A stretch of DNA of 64,000 nucleotides, from the NCBI RefSeq assembly GCF_040538665.1, contig NZ_JBEWXT010000001.1:2010501-2074500 (forward strand), written 5' to 3'. Below, piece by piece: positions 53,246-61,485 of the stretch (the first letter of the stretch is position 1; every line of letters begins with the position of its first letter). Under the pieces are notes generated by a model that was not told the DNA's origin, made no database searches, and saw only the letters and a program-made list of their open reading frames with translations. A program made the position numbers and the translations under genes. This DNA is from Aureibaculum sp. 2308TA14-22. GTDB lineage: Bacteria; Bacteroidota; Bacteroidia; Flavobacteriales; Flavobacteriaceae.

Positions 53246-54379
53246 TTAGCAAACGGTTAATAGTGCGTAATTATATGCAAATCTAGCACTTTCAGGAACA
53301 TGCAATAAAATTTTATCGCCTTTGTTCAATTTACCAGAATTCACAAGCTCCTCCAACATAATGTAAATAGAAGCGGCTCCAACATTTCCGATTCTCTCCA
53401 AATTCATGAACCACTTGTCTAACGGTACTACAAAATCTTGTTTCACCATTTCTTCATACAGTTTATCCTTAAAAAAATAAGAAGAAATATGTGGTAAATA
53501 ATACGTTAAATCTTCCGGCTTTACATTGTGCTTACCTAAAGCTTGCTTTAAACTATCGACGCCTTTTACTAAAATATTTTCGCTCAATAATTTTACATCT
53601 TGCTTCATGGCAAACAGAGATTGTTCGCTCCAATCATGTGCAGGAAACTCACTCCAAGGTTTTAATTGCCCATTCTCCAATTTATCTCCGCCTGCATACA
53701 TGCAGGTTTCTAATTCATGAGCATAAGAATAGCCTTCTATCCATTCAATTTTTAAGGGTTGCTTTCCTTTAGGTTCACTTTCTAGCAAAAAAGCACCAGC
53801 TCCATCAGAGAGCATCCAACGCAAAAATTCTTTATCAAAAGCAATAATTGGTCGCTCTTCCAACGTTTTTAAGTGGTTGACTTCTTCTTCAAAAGTATTG
53901 GCCATCATCCAAGAAGATGTACGTTCAGAACCAGCACAAACTGCATTATTAACTTGTTGTGCTTTAACGGATAAAAATCCATATTTTAATGCATTCATAC
54001 CAGAACAACAAGCACCTGAAGGCGAATTTATCTCTAAATTTCTATTTTTAAGAAAACCGTGAACCATGGCCGTATGCGATGGTAAAATCTGATCGGGACT
54101 AGAAGTTCCGCAAGATAACAATTCAATATCTTGGGGTGTAAAATCACTATCACAAAGTGATTCAATTGCCTCTTTGGTTAATTGGGCATTATTGTGTGTA
54201 ATATTTCCATTATCATCAATGGCATAATATCTTGTTTTGATTTTATTATTGCGTAATACTACTCCTTTAGCTTTGGAAGATTTTCCATTTAAAATACCCA
54301 ATTTTCCTTCCATTTCGTCATTAGAAACCGGGTTATTAGGTAAGAATTTTGCAATTCTGGTTATGTAAACGTCATTCAT
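53246..54379 (-). CDS. darB: DarB-like dialkylresorcinol ketosynthase (KAS III fold)
   Basis: The 377-residue FabH-fold protein has the nucleophile Cys125 in SGACCSGMNALK, a His near 296 in YYLPHISSYFF, and an Asn in RIGNVGAASIYI. The position next to the darA-like gene (39-base gap) and the cluster content identify it as the condensing enzyme that joins two beta-ketoacyl units to a cyclohexanedione precursor of dialkylresorcinols. This role follows from work on the DarA/DarB pair of flexirubin and DAR clusters. Substrate chain lengths cannot be read from the sequence. Confidence 0.85.
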   Translation of the reverse strand: MNDVYITRIAKFLPNNPVSNDEMEGKLGILNGKSSKAKGVVLRNNKIKTRYYAIDDNGNITHNNAQLTKEAIESLCDSDFTPQDIELLSCGTSSPDQILPSHTAMVHGFLKNRNLEINSPSGACCSGMNALKYGFLSVKAQQVNNAVCAGSERTSSWMMANTFEEEVNHLKTLEERPIIAFDKEFLRWMLSDGAGAFLLESEPKGKQPLKIEWIEGYSYAHELETCMYAGGDKLENGQLKPWSEFPAHDWSEQSLFAMKQDVKLLSENILVKGVDSLKQALGKHNVKPEDLTYYLPHISSYFFKDKLYEEMVKQDFVVPLDKWFMNLERIGNVGAASIYIMLEELVNSGKLNKGDKILLHVPESARFAYNYALLTVC

Positions 54380-54418
54380 TCTTTAAAAATACTATTTTTT
54401 GAGAAACTTCCTAACTAT

Positions 54419-55357
54419 TTATGCATTAGGTTCTCCCCTTAGTTTAACAGACGCGTAATATTTTTGGTCCTTTTTAATCTTGCCGATCATAGGCAAATAA
54501 GTCAGCAAAAATACAATAAAAAGTATAGGACCAAAGCCCCAAATGGCAAATTTAAGGTATTTATCAAAAACCCGAACCCATTTTAATCGTTTGGGTTCTC
54601 CAGGATTCCCTTTTTTTATGATAAAATTAGACCATTTATCAAAAATTACATTGGCTCTTTTATCCATTGTAATTAAAAATGGTTTTATCCTTATCGCACC
54701 CATTTTCAGCAAATTACCTTGTAAAGAATCATAATTGTTTTGTCTCAAACTTTCCAAGATTGGTGTACCAAATTTTACCGATTCGTCTATATCCTTTTGA
54801 GAAACCCCAGGTTTAGGAAAAATGCCCAAATAGTTCTCCTTTTTACCACTAAACATCCATTTTTCGATAGTAATTACACTTATATGATTGATATTCCTAT
54901 CTACTAAAGCAATATTACCGACTAATTTAGCCTGATTCTCTTGTAGTAAAACCTTCATTTTCTCCTGAGCTTTAATCCACATATTTCTACAGCCTATTAG
55001 GGTAACTACTGGAGTGTTTTTCAATATTTTTTTAGCTTCATCTGATTTTAAAAATGAATTGATTGGAATTGAAGGTGTTAAGTACCAAACTTGATATGCC
55101 AAGATGACTAGGTCATATTTTTGAGAAATAATTTCAGCCTTAGGTTCTTCTAATTCACATGGAATTTGCAGAAATGATTCTGGAAAAGTATCAAAAAATT
55201 TATCGGCCTTCCAAGGGAAACCATATGTTTCAACGGGTTTTATTTGATGATATGTAACATTTACATCTTCTGAACTTTCTAATTTTTGTGCCACATTTTG
55301 TGCAATCTCTAATAGCTGCCCTGATTGTGTATAATATATTACGAGTACGTTTTTCAT
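54419..55357 (-). CDS. darA: DarA-like flavodoxin-fold aromatase of dialkylresorcinol synthesis
   Basis: I chose the ATG at 55357 (312 residues), which overlaps the acyltransferase stop by 4 bases; an earlier start at 55378 would add seven residues. The N-terminus VLVIYYTQSGQLLEIAQNVA is a flavodoxin phosphate loop, and LVILAYQVWYLTPSIPI and VVTLIGCRNMW are further flavin contacts. A hydrophobic segment near 270-290 suggests membrane contact. DarA oxidises and aromatises the DarB product to a 2,5-dialkylresorcinol, the alcohol half of flexirubins. Confidence 0.87.
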   Translation of the reverse strand: MKNVLVIYYTQSGQLLEIAQNVAQKLESSEDVNVTYHQIKPVETYGFPWKADKFFDTFPESFLQIPCELEEPKAEIISQKYDLVILAYQVWYLTPSIPINSFLKSDEAKKILKNTPVVTLIGCRNMWIKAQEKMKVLLQENQAKLVGNIALVDRNINHISVITIEKWMFSGKKENYLGIFPKPGVSQKDIDESVKFGTPILESLRQNNYDSLQGNLLKMGAIRIKPFLITMDKRANVIFDKWSNFIIKKGNPGEPKRLKWVRVFDKYLKFAIWGFGPILFIVFLLTYLPMIGKIKKDQKYYASVKLRGEPNA

Positions 55358-56238
55358 GAATTGTTTGTATCCTCCCAAAAATCAAAATAGTTAAACCATT
55401 GCAACGGGTATTGATTTAAAATCCATTCTATACTTTGCGTGTAATTTTGCAATAATCCTTGAGCATCTCTTTGCTTAGCCCTAGCCAAACGTGTAAACAA
55501 ATGATAGTGTTTGTTGGTTTCTTTCATTACATATACAAAAGCTACTGGCACTTTAAGTCGCGATGCCAACAAAAATGGGCCTGCCGGAAATTTGGCGTTT
55601 TCACCCAATAACTCTTCTTCTAAAAATCGTGTTCCTTGAAAATACCGATCACCAGTAAAACAAATCAATTCATTATTGGCCAGTGCAGTATTAATGTCAA
55701 ATATATGAGATAAATCTTCCTTAATCAAGATTAATTTGACACTTGACTTTTGTGAAACGGATTCTAAATATTCTTTAATATCACTATGTTCTTGATCTGT
55801 AGTTACAATATTAATCTGAGCGTTAAAATCAACTTCTTTTAAAAAGAAATCGGCTATTTCAAAATTACCAACATGTGCACTGATTAAAATACCACCTTTC
55901 TTATTTGCAATGAGCTCTCTTAACTTGTCAATTCCATCAAAATCGTAGGTAAATTTATTTCTTAATCCTGATCTGATCGCCACTTTATCAATAATTGTTT
56001 GCCCAAACTTATAATAACTTTGATAGACACTAAAAACACTTTTTAGCTTTGAGTAAGATAATCTTTTTCTGAAATAATAGTAGGAAGATTTTGTGCCTTC
56101 TGGGGAAAATAACAAAAAATAAAAAGCAACAAAATATAAAATAAAATAAGCCGAACCCAAGCCCAACTTTATCATCAAAAAAATAAAAATTTTATAGCCT
56201 AAAACGGTACCTCTGGATTTTCCTTCCCATTGTGCCAT
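55354..56238 (-). CDS. LpxL/HtrB-like lysophospholipid acyltransferase
   Basis: The 294-residue protein has a hydrophobic N-terminal helix (about 12-35) and the lipid A acyltransferase core ILISAHVGNFEIADFF with the H-x4-E motif, then FTGDRYFQGTRFLEEELLG and FPAGPFLLASRLKVPVAFVY. Enzymes of this family move acyl chains from ACP to lipid hydroxyls at the inner membrane. In this operon it is the prime candidate for esterifying the aryl polyene acid onto the dialkylresorcinol; this is inferred from context. Confidence 0.87.
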   Translation of the reverse strand: MAQWEGKSRGTVLGYKIFIFLMIKLGLGSAYFILYFVAFYFLLFSPEGTKSSYYYFRKRLSYSKLKSVFSVYQSYYKFGQTIIDKVAIRSGLRNKFTYDFDGIDKLRELIANKKGGILISAHVGNFEIADFFLKEVDFNAQINIVTTDQEHSDIKEYLESVSQKSSVKLILIKEDLSHIFDINTALANNELICFTGDRYFQGTRFLEEELLGENAKFPAGPFLLASRLKVPVAFVYVMKETNKHYHLFTRLARAKQRDAQGLLQNYTQSIEWILNQYPLQWFNYFDFWEDTNNS

Positions 56239-56247
56239 AATAGATTT

Positions 56248-56490
56248 TTAACCTAGCTTTCTTTCTATAAGATTATAAAAATCTTGAAGTGTGGTAATAT
56301 TTACAAAATCTTCACCCACTAATTTTACACCAAAATTTGATTCGACAGCTACAACTAAATCTACAAAATCAAGACTATCCAGTTCCAACGTATCCTTTAA
56401 ATTAGCATCAGGACTAATAGCATCTTCTTCAACTTCAAACTCATCAATAAGGAAGTCATTAATCTTATCAATGATTTCTTCTTTCTTCAT
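56248..56490 (-). CDS. Acyl carrier protein (part B)
   Basis: The 80-residue acidic helical protein (ATG at 56490; a second ATG at 56496 adds two residues) has the phosphopantetheine site LELDSLDFVDLVVAVE, Ser39 from the chosen start. It differs clearly from the part A carrier, so the two halves of the pathway probably use separate carriers. It lies between the KS gene (8 bases) and the acyltransferase gene (9 bases). Confidence 0.92.
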   Translation of the reverse strand: MKKEEIIDKINDFLIDEFEVEEDAISPDANLKDTLELDSLDFVDLVVAVESNFGVKLVGEDFVNITTLQDFYNLIERKLG

Positions 56491-56498
56491 AATCATAG

Positions 56499-57716
56499 TT
56501 ATACCTTTTTAATTATCAATGCAGAGTTTGTACCCCCAAACCCAAAAGAATTCGACAAAAATACATCAATTTTTTTATCTATGGTATGCCTTGCAATGTT
56601 TAATTTAGCTGAATCTTCGTCAGGTATTTTTAGATTTATGTTTGGTGCTACAAAAGAATGTTGCATCATTAACATAGAATATACAATTTCACTTGCACCT
56701 GCCATCCAGCACTCATGACCCGTCATAGATTTTGTAGAACTTACATAAGGCCCATTATCTCCAAAAATATTATAAATAGCCTTAGCTTCATTAGCATCAC
56801 CAACTGGTGTAGAAGTTGCGTGAGCATTTACATAATCAATAGAAGAAACATCTATTTCAGCTTCATCTATAGCTTTTTGCATAGCTTTTGTTGGACCGTC
56901 TGCATTTGGAGTTGAAATGTGGTCACCATTTGATGAAAATCCATAACCAACAATTTCGCCTAAAATAGGTGCTCCTCTTTTTACAGCCGATTCATAACTT
57001 TCTAAAATAACAGTAGCAGCACCTCCACTTGGTATTAAACCATCTCTCTCAATATCAAAAGGTTTTGATGCTCCAGCAGGATTATCTTCACCAATAGAAA
57101 ACACACCTAAGCCATCAAAACTAGCCATTGCTAGTTTGTTAATTTCTTGAGCACCACCACAAATTATAATGTCTTGGAGTCCACTTTTTATCAAATGATA
57201 CCCTATCCCGATTGCATGAGAGCCACTAGCACAAGCGGCACTAATTGTAAAGTTTACACCTTTTAGTTTAAAAATGGTTGATAAATTCATATTTACGGTA
57301 GAGTTCATCGCTTTAAAAATAGCTCCTGAACCGACCAATGTGGTATCATTTTTTTCTCTTACTTTATCAATTGATTCAATAACTGATCTAGCAGTACTGT
57401 CATTTCCAAAAAGAATTCCAACTTCATTAGCATCTAAAAAATCTTGAGTAATTCCTGCATTTTTTAATGCCTCGATTGTAGAAACATAAGCGTATTGAGC
57501 TTCTTCACCCATGCTAATACGCTGTCTTCTAGATAGTAATTTTTTTAAATCAGGCTCAGCAATCCTACCCGTCAAAGCAGAACGATATCCAAAATCTTTA
57601 CGTTCAGCATCAAATATAATTCCCGATTTACCTTTGTATAAAGATTCCTTAACCTCCTCTAAATTACTCCCAATACAAGAGTAAATGCCCAATCCTGTGA
57701 TTACAACCCTGTTCAT
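56499..57716 (-). CDS. FabB/FabF-type ketosynthase of part B
   Basis: The 405-residue KS has Cys162 in SAACASGSHAIGIGYHL, NAHATSTPVGDANEA (His in an ATSTP rather than GTATP context) and MTGHECWMAGASE. All catalytic residues are present. The AACASG and HATSTP variants are those of FabB-like and aryl-polyene KS enzymes. It probably elongates chains on the adjacent carrier, giving the beta-ketoacyl substrates of DarB or part of the polyene. Confidence 0.9.
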   Translation of the reverse strand: MNRVVITGLGIYSCIGSNLEEVKESLYKGKSGIIFDAERKDFGYRSALTGRIAEPDLKKLLSRRQRISMGEEAQYAYVSTIEALKNAGITQDFLDANEVGILFGNDSTARSVIESIDKVREKNDTTLVGSGAIFKAMNSTVNMNLSTIFKLKGVNFTISAACASGSHAIGIGYHLIKSGLQDIIICGGAQEINKLAMASFDGLGVFSIGEDNPAGASKPFDIERDGLIPSGGAATVILESYESAVKRGAPILGEIVGYGFSSNGDHISTPNADGPTKAMQKAIDEAEIDVSSIDYVNAHATSTPVGDANEAKAIYNIFGDNGPYVSSTKSMTGHECWMAGASEIVYSMLMMQHSFVAPNINLKIPDEDSAKLNIARHTIDKKIDVFLSNSFGFGGTNSALIIKKV

Positions 57717-57730
57717 TTTTTATTCAGCAA

Positions 57731-58462
57731 TTATGAGTAGATACCACCATTAATATTTATTACCTCACCTGTAATGTAAGAAGATTTTTTTGAAGCTAAA
57801 AACGAAACCAAGTCAGCAACCTCTTCGGCATCACCAAATCGGTTTACGGGAATCATTCTTTTCAATTCTTTTTCATCCAATTCTGCCGTCATATCGGAAT
57901 TTATAAAACCTGGAGCAACCGCATTAACTGTTATTTTTCGTTTTGCAACCTCTTGTGCTAAAGCTTTTGTAGCCGCAATAATGGCACCTTTGGCAGCTGA
58001 ATAGTTGGTTTGACCTGGAGTACCTTTTACCCCAGAAACAGAAACCATATTTATAATTCTACCGTAGCGATTGCTCAACATTTTTTGAATTAAATGGTTT
58101 GTAACGTTATAAAAACCACTCAAACTGGTGTTGATTACATTGTGCCAATCTTCGGCGGGCATCCACATAAACAAACCATCTTTTGTAATACCAGCATTGT
58201 TTACTAATACTTCAATAATTGAATCTTCATTGTTAGCCATCCAAGTATCCAACTGATTTTTTACGGCATCAGCATCAGCAACATTGAATTGAATAATTTC
58301 TCCTGTATTACCTTGCTCTTGAACTTGTTTTAAAGTATCTAATGCGGCTTCTTTGTTTGAGTTATAATTTATTATGATATGATAATCGGAATCTTCTGCT
58401 AATTTTCTGCAAATAGCCTTTCCTATTCCTCTTGACCCTCCTGTTACCAATGCACACTTCAT
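57731..58462 (-). CDS. fabG: FabG-type 3-oxoacyl-ACP reductase
   Basis: From the ATG at 58462 (243 residues; another ATG at 58477) the protein begins CALVTGGSRGIGKAI, the NADPH motif TGGxxGIG. NNAGITKDG follows, then the triad Ser141 in NMVSVSG, Tyr154 and Lys158 in TNYSAAKGA. The C-terminal end reads YITGEVININGG. It reduces beta-ketoacyl-ACP to the hydroxy form before dehydration. It is the only ketoreductase in the pigment cluster here, so it may serve both halves or depend on housekeeping FabG. Confidence 0.92.
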   Translation of the reverse strand: MKCALVTGGSRGIGKAICRKLAEDSDYHIIINYNSNKEAALDTLKQVQEQGNTGEIIQFNVADADAVKNQLDTWMANNEDSIIEVLVNNAGITKDGLFMWMPAEDWHNVINTSLSGFYNVTNHLIQKMLSNRYGRIINMVSVSGVKGTPGQTNYSAAKGAIIAATKALAQEVAKRKITVNAVAPGFINSDMTAELDEKELKRMIPVNRFGDAEEVADLVSFLASKKSSYITGEVININGGIYS

Positions 58463-58483
58463 GTGATTTTTTGTCATTTAGTA

Positions 58484-59623
58484 TTAGTTAATATCTACAA
58501 AGGCTTCTGCATTATCGAACCATGTATCTTTTAAAGGTTTCCCTTGTTCATCAATAAAACCCCATTTCTTATCCAGACTTACCCTTGCGTAACCATCAAT
58601 AAAACCTTTGGTTTCAGTAGCTGAAAACATAGCAAAAGGGTTAAATCCGGTGATTCTATATTTATCTTTTATAACCAATTCTCCTGATTTATTGATAAAG
58701 CCCCAAAGTTTATTCACTTTTACTGGAGCCAATCCGTTACTACTGAATATTTCAGCATCCCTAAATTTTTCAGGAATTACCATTTCCCCTTTAGGGTTAA
58801 TATAACCCCATAATTTACCATTGGTAGATGCTGGAGCCAATCCATTAACAAAAGCTTTTACCTTTTTAAATTTAGGTTCAATTACCCAATCACCTTTTCT
58901 ATTAATAAAACCAGCTATTTTTTCTGAATTGTTGGCATACGTAAGTTCTTCACCGTCTCTAAACGGCCAAATTTTCATTGCCCCATCTACTCTTATAAAT
59001 TCTCCATTTATTAAAAGGCCATTTACATCATTCTTTTTGGCGATAATAATTCCATCAGACCATATCCCTAATCCTTGGTAGATAGGTTCAATTTTCTCTT
59101 TTCCGGTTTTATCAATCAAACCCCAACTCTCTCCAACTTGTACTTTAGCGTATCCATTATGAAACCGCTGAATCTCATCATATTTAGGTTCTAAAATAAT
59201 TTCTCCTTTCGGATTAAGTAAACCCACTTTTTCACCACGTTTTATATATGCTAAACCATCTACAAAATCAAATAATTTTTCAGACGATGGCATATCTACT
59301 TCTTTCCCTTCTTTATTAATATAGAACCAACGCTTGTTGTTTTCTACAAGTGCCAAACCACTATCAAATGCCTTAACCCTGTCAAATTGAAGTTCAATGA
59401 CAACTTCTCCTTTAGCATTTATAAATCCCCATTTTTTATCTTTGTTAACTGGTGCGAGTCCGTTAGAGAATTCGCCTCCTTTATCATAGGTTGGTTCTAG
59501 AATCCAATCTCCAGAATGGTTGATATATCCTACCTTTTTATCTTGTGTAATTCTTGCGGCCTTTTGAGCAAATGCAAATTGAAAAATAATACTAAAAACA
59601 ATTAATAAGGTAAATTTTTTCAT
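58484..59623 (-). CDS. Secreted WG-repeat protein
   Basis: The 379-residue protein has a signal peptide (about 1-19, FQFAFAQ) and then about nine WG repeats of roughly 38-42 residues. These show the rhythm 'KWGFINxxGExVIxxxFDxVxxFxxGLAxV', with exact WG pairs in at least five units (KWGF, SWGL, LWGY, LWGF, KWGF). WG repeats form beta propeller- or solenoid-like binding surfaces; no enzymatic function is expected. It is the first gene of the operon running into fabG (gap 6 or 21 bases), so it is expressed with the pigment genes. Confidence 0.85.
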   Translation of the reverse strand: MKKFTLLIVFSIIFQFAFAQKAARITQDKKVGYINHSGDWILEPTYDKGGEFSNGLAPVNKDKKWGFINAKGEVVIELQFDRVKAFDSGLALVENNKRWFYINKEGKEVDMPSSEKLFDFVDGLAYIKRGEKVGLLNPKGEIILEPKYDEIQRFHNGYAKVQVGESWGLIDKTGKEKIEPIYQGLGIWSDGIIIAKKNDVNGLLINGEFIRVDGAMKIWPFRDGEELTYANNSEKIAGFINRKGDWVIEPKFKKVKAFVNGLAPASTNGKLWGYINPKGEMVIPEKFRDAEIFSSNGLAPVKVNKLWGFINKSGELVIKDKYRITGFNPFAMFSATETKGFIDGYARVSLDKKWGFIDEQGKPLKDTWFDNAEAFVDIN

Positions 59624-59769
59624 CTGTTTAAAATTTTATAGTTTGCTGAAAGTAAAGAAACTAAAAATTTCTACACATTCAGGAATTCGCATAAAAAATT
59701 TGATCATCTCAGTTCGAATGTAATGATAAAATTTGTTTATGCTCATTTCATAATATTAGATTTTTAATT

Positions 59770-59842
59770 CAAATTTAGGAATTAAGTTGAATAATGATGG
59801 TTTTAATGTATAACTTGTAAGAAATAGTGTATAATTTGCAAG
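59770..59842 (-). promoter_or_regulatory. Candidate activator-dependent promoter of part B
   Basis: On the minus strand TAAATTTG (59777-59770) fits the -7 consensus exactly, placing transcription start near 59763 with a leader of about 140 nt. Upstream are two 15-bp direct repeats, TGTATAACTTGTAAG (59807-59821) and TGTATAATTTGCAAG (59828-59842). They match at 13 of 15 positions and repeat with a 21-bp period. No TTTG -33 box is present. The arrangement fits an activator that binds two sites on one helix face next to the promoter, as LytTR-type regulators do. Confidence 0.5.
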
Positions 59843-59861
59843 AGTTAAATTTACTAAAAAA

Positions 59862-61391
59862 TTAATTACTCTTTGTTTCCATTAAATATTTTTTTACTGC
59901 ACCAACATAAGGATACATAATTAAATCTTCCTTAAACGCTGGTACAAGATTTCGGACGGCATCAAACAATGTTTTGGTTGTCGAAGAAACTTTATCTTGA
60001 AATTCCAAATATTCAATCGCTTGGACAATAGTAATCATTTCAATAGCAACAACTTCGTAGGCATTTTCAATCACTTTTTTAGTCATTAGAGCCGCATTGG
60101 TACCCATACTTACAATATCTTGATTGTCATTATTATTAGGAATACTATGCACATACATTGGATTAGATAAAGTCTGACTTTCAGCAGTTGTAGAAGTTGC
60201 AGTAAATTGAACGCCTTGCATTCCGAAGTTTAATCCCAATTGTCCTAAATTAACGAATGGAGGCAAAATATCGTTCAACTTCGAGTTTAACAAATAATTC
60301 AACTGTCGTTCCGCCAACATTGTCATTTTTGTGGTAACAATTTTTAATTTGTCCATTTCTAAAGAAACATAATCACCATGAAAATTACCCCCATGATATA
60401 CTTGTTGCTTTTTAACATCAACTATTGGATTATCATTGGCAGAATTTACCTCCTCGATCAATATTTTTTGCACACTTTTTAATGTATCTAAAACAGGCCC
60501 TAAAATTTGAGGAACGCAACGTAACGAATAATATTCTTGTACTTTTTCCTTAAATACAGTACTACTCCCATTACCGTTATATAAATATTCTTCTCTATTT
60601 CGTGTCAAAGAGCTATCCTTTAAGTGCTCTCGCATTTTTTTGGCAATCTCTTGCTGACCCTTATGCTTTTTAGTGTTGTTCAATTCTTCTGACAAATGAT
60701 CGTCATAAGCCTCTACTACTTCATTGATAGCCGATGAACATTTCAATACCCAATTTAGTAAACGTTTGGTGTAAATTACGTTTACAATACCAATACCTGT
60801 CATTACTGAAGTGCCGTTAATCAACCCCAATCCTTCACGTAGCTCAACATGAATTGGTTTTAATCCTTCTATTTTAAAAACTTCAGCAGTTTCTAAACGT
60901 TCTCCTTTGTAAAAAACTTCTCCTTCTCCAATTAATACCAATGCTAAATGTGCTAATTGTACTAAATCGCCACTAGCTCCAACACCTCCATGTTCATATA
61001 TTAAGGGAGTAATATCTCTATTTATGAATTCCTTCATCAATTTAACAACAGAAGGGTGTACTCCAGAGTTTCCTAAACTCAATGTATTTAAACGAGCCAA
61101 CATAGCTGCTTTTACATACATTTCGGGAATAGGATTTCCTACACCAGAAGCGTGACTGCGAATTAGGTTATATTGTAACTGAATTTGATCTTCATCCTTA
61201 ATCTTGTATTGAGCCATTGGGCCAAATCCTGTATTTACACCATAAATTACTTTGTTTTCAGAAAATTCTTTGAGAAAATTAAAGCTATTTTCTACTCTAT
61301 TTAGTAAGGTTTTGTCTAACTCAATACTGCTTTTATTAAAAATTACTTCGTAAAAATCTTTTAAATCTAGTTCTCCTTTAATATTAAGCAT
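59862..61391 (-). CDS. Aromatic amino acid ammonia-lyase, probably tyrosine ammonia-lyase
   Basis: The 509-residue enzyme of the HAL/PAL/TAL family has the MIO-forming triad Ala139-Ser140-Gly141 in GGVGASGDLVQLAHLALV, catalytic-type Tyr50 in VIYGVNTGFGPMA and the YNLIRSHASGVG selectivity loop. It closely resembles the Flavobacterium johnsoniae TAL in my memory. TAL removes ammonia from tyrosine to give 4-coumarate, the aryl starter of flexirubins. The selectivity pair reads Ser79-His80, as in many histidine lyases, so substrate should be tested. Its promoter lies in the 94-base gap before the divergent halogenase-like gene. Confidence 0.88.
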   Translation of the reverse strand: MLNIKGELDLKDFYEVIFNKSSIELDKTLLNRVENSFNFLKEFSENKVIYGVNTGFGPMAQYKIKDEDQIQLQYNLIRSHASGVGNPIPEMYVKAAMLARLNTLSLGNSGVHPSVVKLMKEFINRDITPLIYEHGGVGASGDLVQLAHLALVLIGEGEVFYKGERLETAEVFKIEGLKPIHVELREGLGLINGTSVMTGIGIVNVIYTKRLLNWVLKCSSAINEVVEAYDDHLSEELNNTKKHKGQQEIAKKMREHLKDSSLTRNREEYLYNGNGSSTVFKEKVQEYYSLRCVPQILGPVLDTLKSVQKILIEEVNSANDNPIVDVKKQQVYHGGNFHGDYVSLEMDKLKIVTTKMTMLAERQLNYLLNSKLNDILPPFVNLGQLGLNFGMQGVQFTATSTTAESQTLSNPMYVHSIPNNNDNQDIVSMGTNAALMTKKVIENAYEVVAIEMITIVQAIEYLEFQDKVSSTTKTLFDAVRNLVPAFKEDLIMYPYVGAVKKYLMETKSN

Positions 61392-61443
61392 TCACTGCAG
61401 GGTTTATTGATAAATAATTCACTTTTATGATATATTGAAGCGA

Positions 61444-61477
61444 CAAATTTAATATTTTTACACAGAAATCAGTCAAA
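61444..61477 (-). promoter_or_regulatory. Promoter of the ammonia-lyase gene
   Basis: On the minus strand a TTTG (61477-61474) lies 22 bases before TAAATTTG (61451-61444), an exact match to the Bacteroidota TTTG/TAnnTTTG promoter with slightly long spacing. Transcription would begin near 61437, giving a leader of about 46 nt to the ATG at 61391. No equally good box is seen for the divergent plus-strand gene. Confidence 0.55.
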
Positions 61478-61485
61478 AATCAGCA

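Noticed and set aside
59862-61391. Histidine ammonia-lyase (hutH)
   Set aside because: No other hut genes are near, the neighbours are flexirubin genes and the overall sequence recalls flavobacterial TAL, despite the Ser-His pair.
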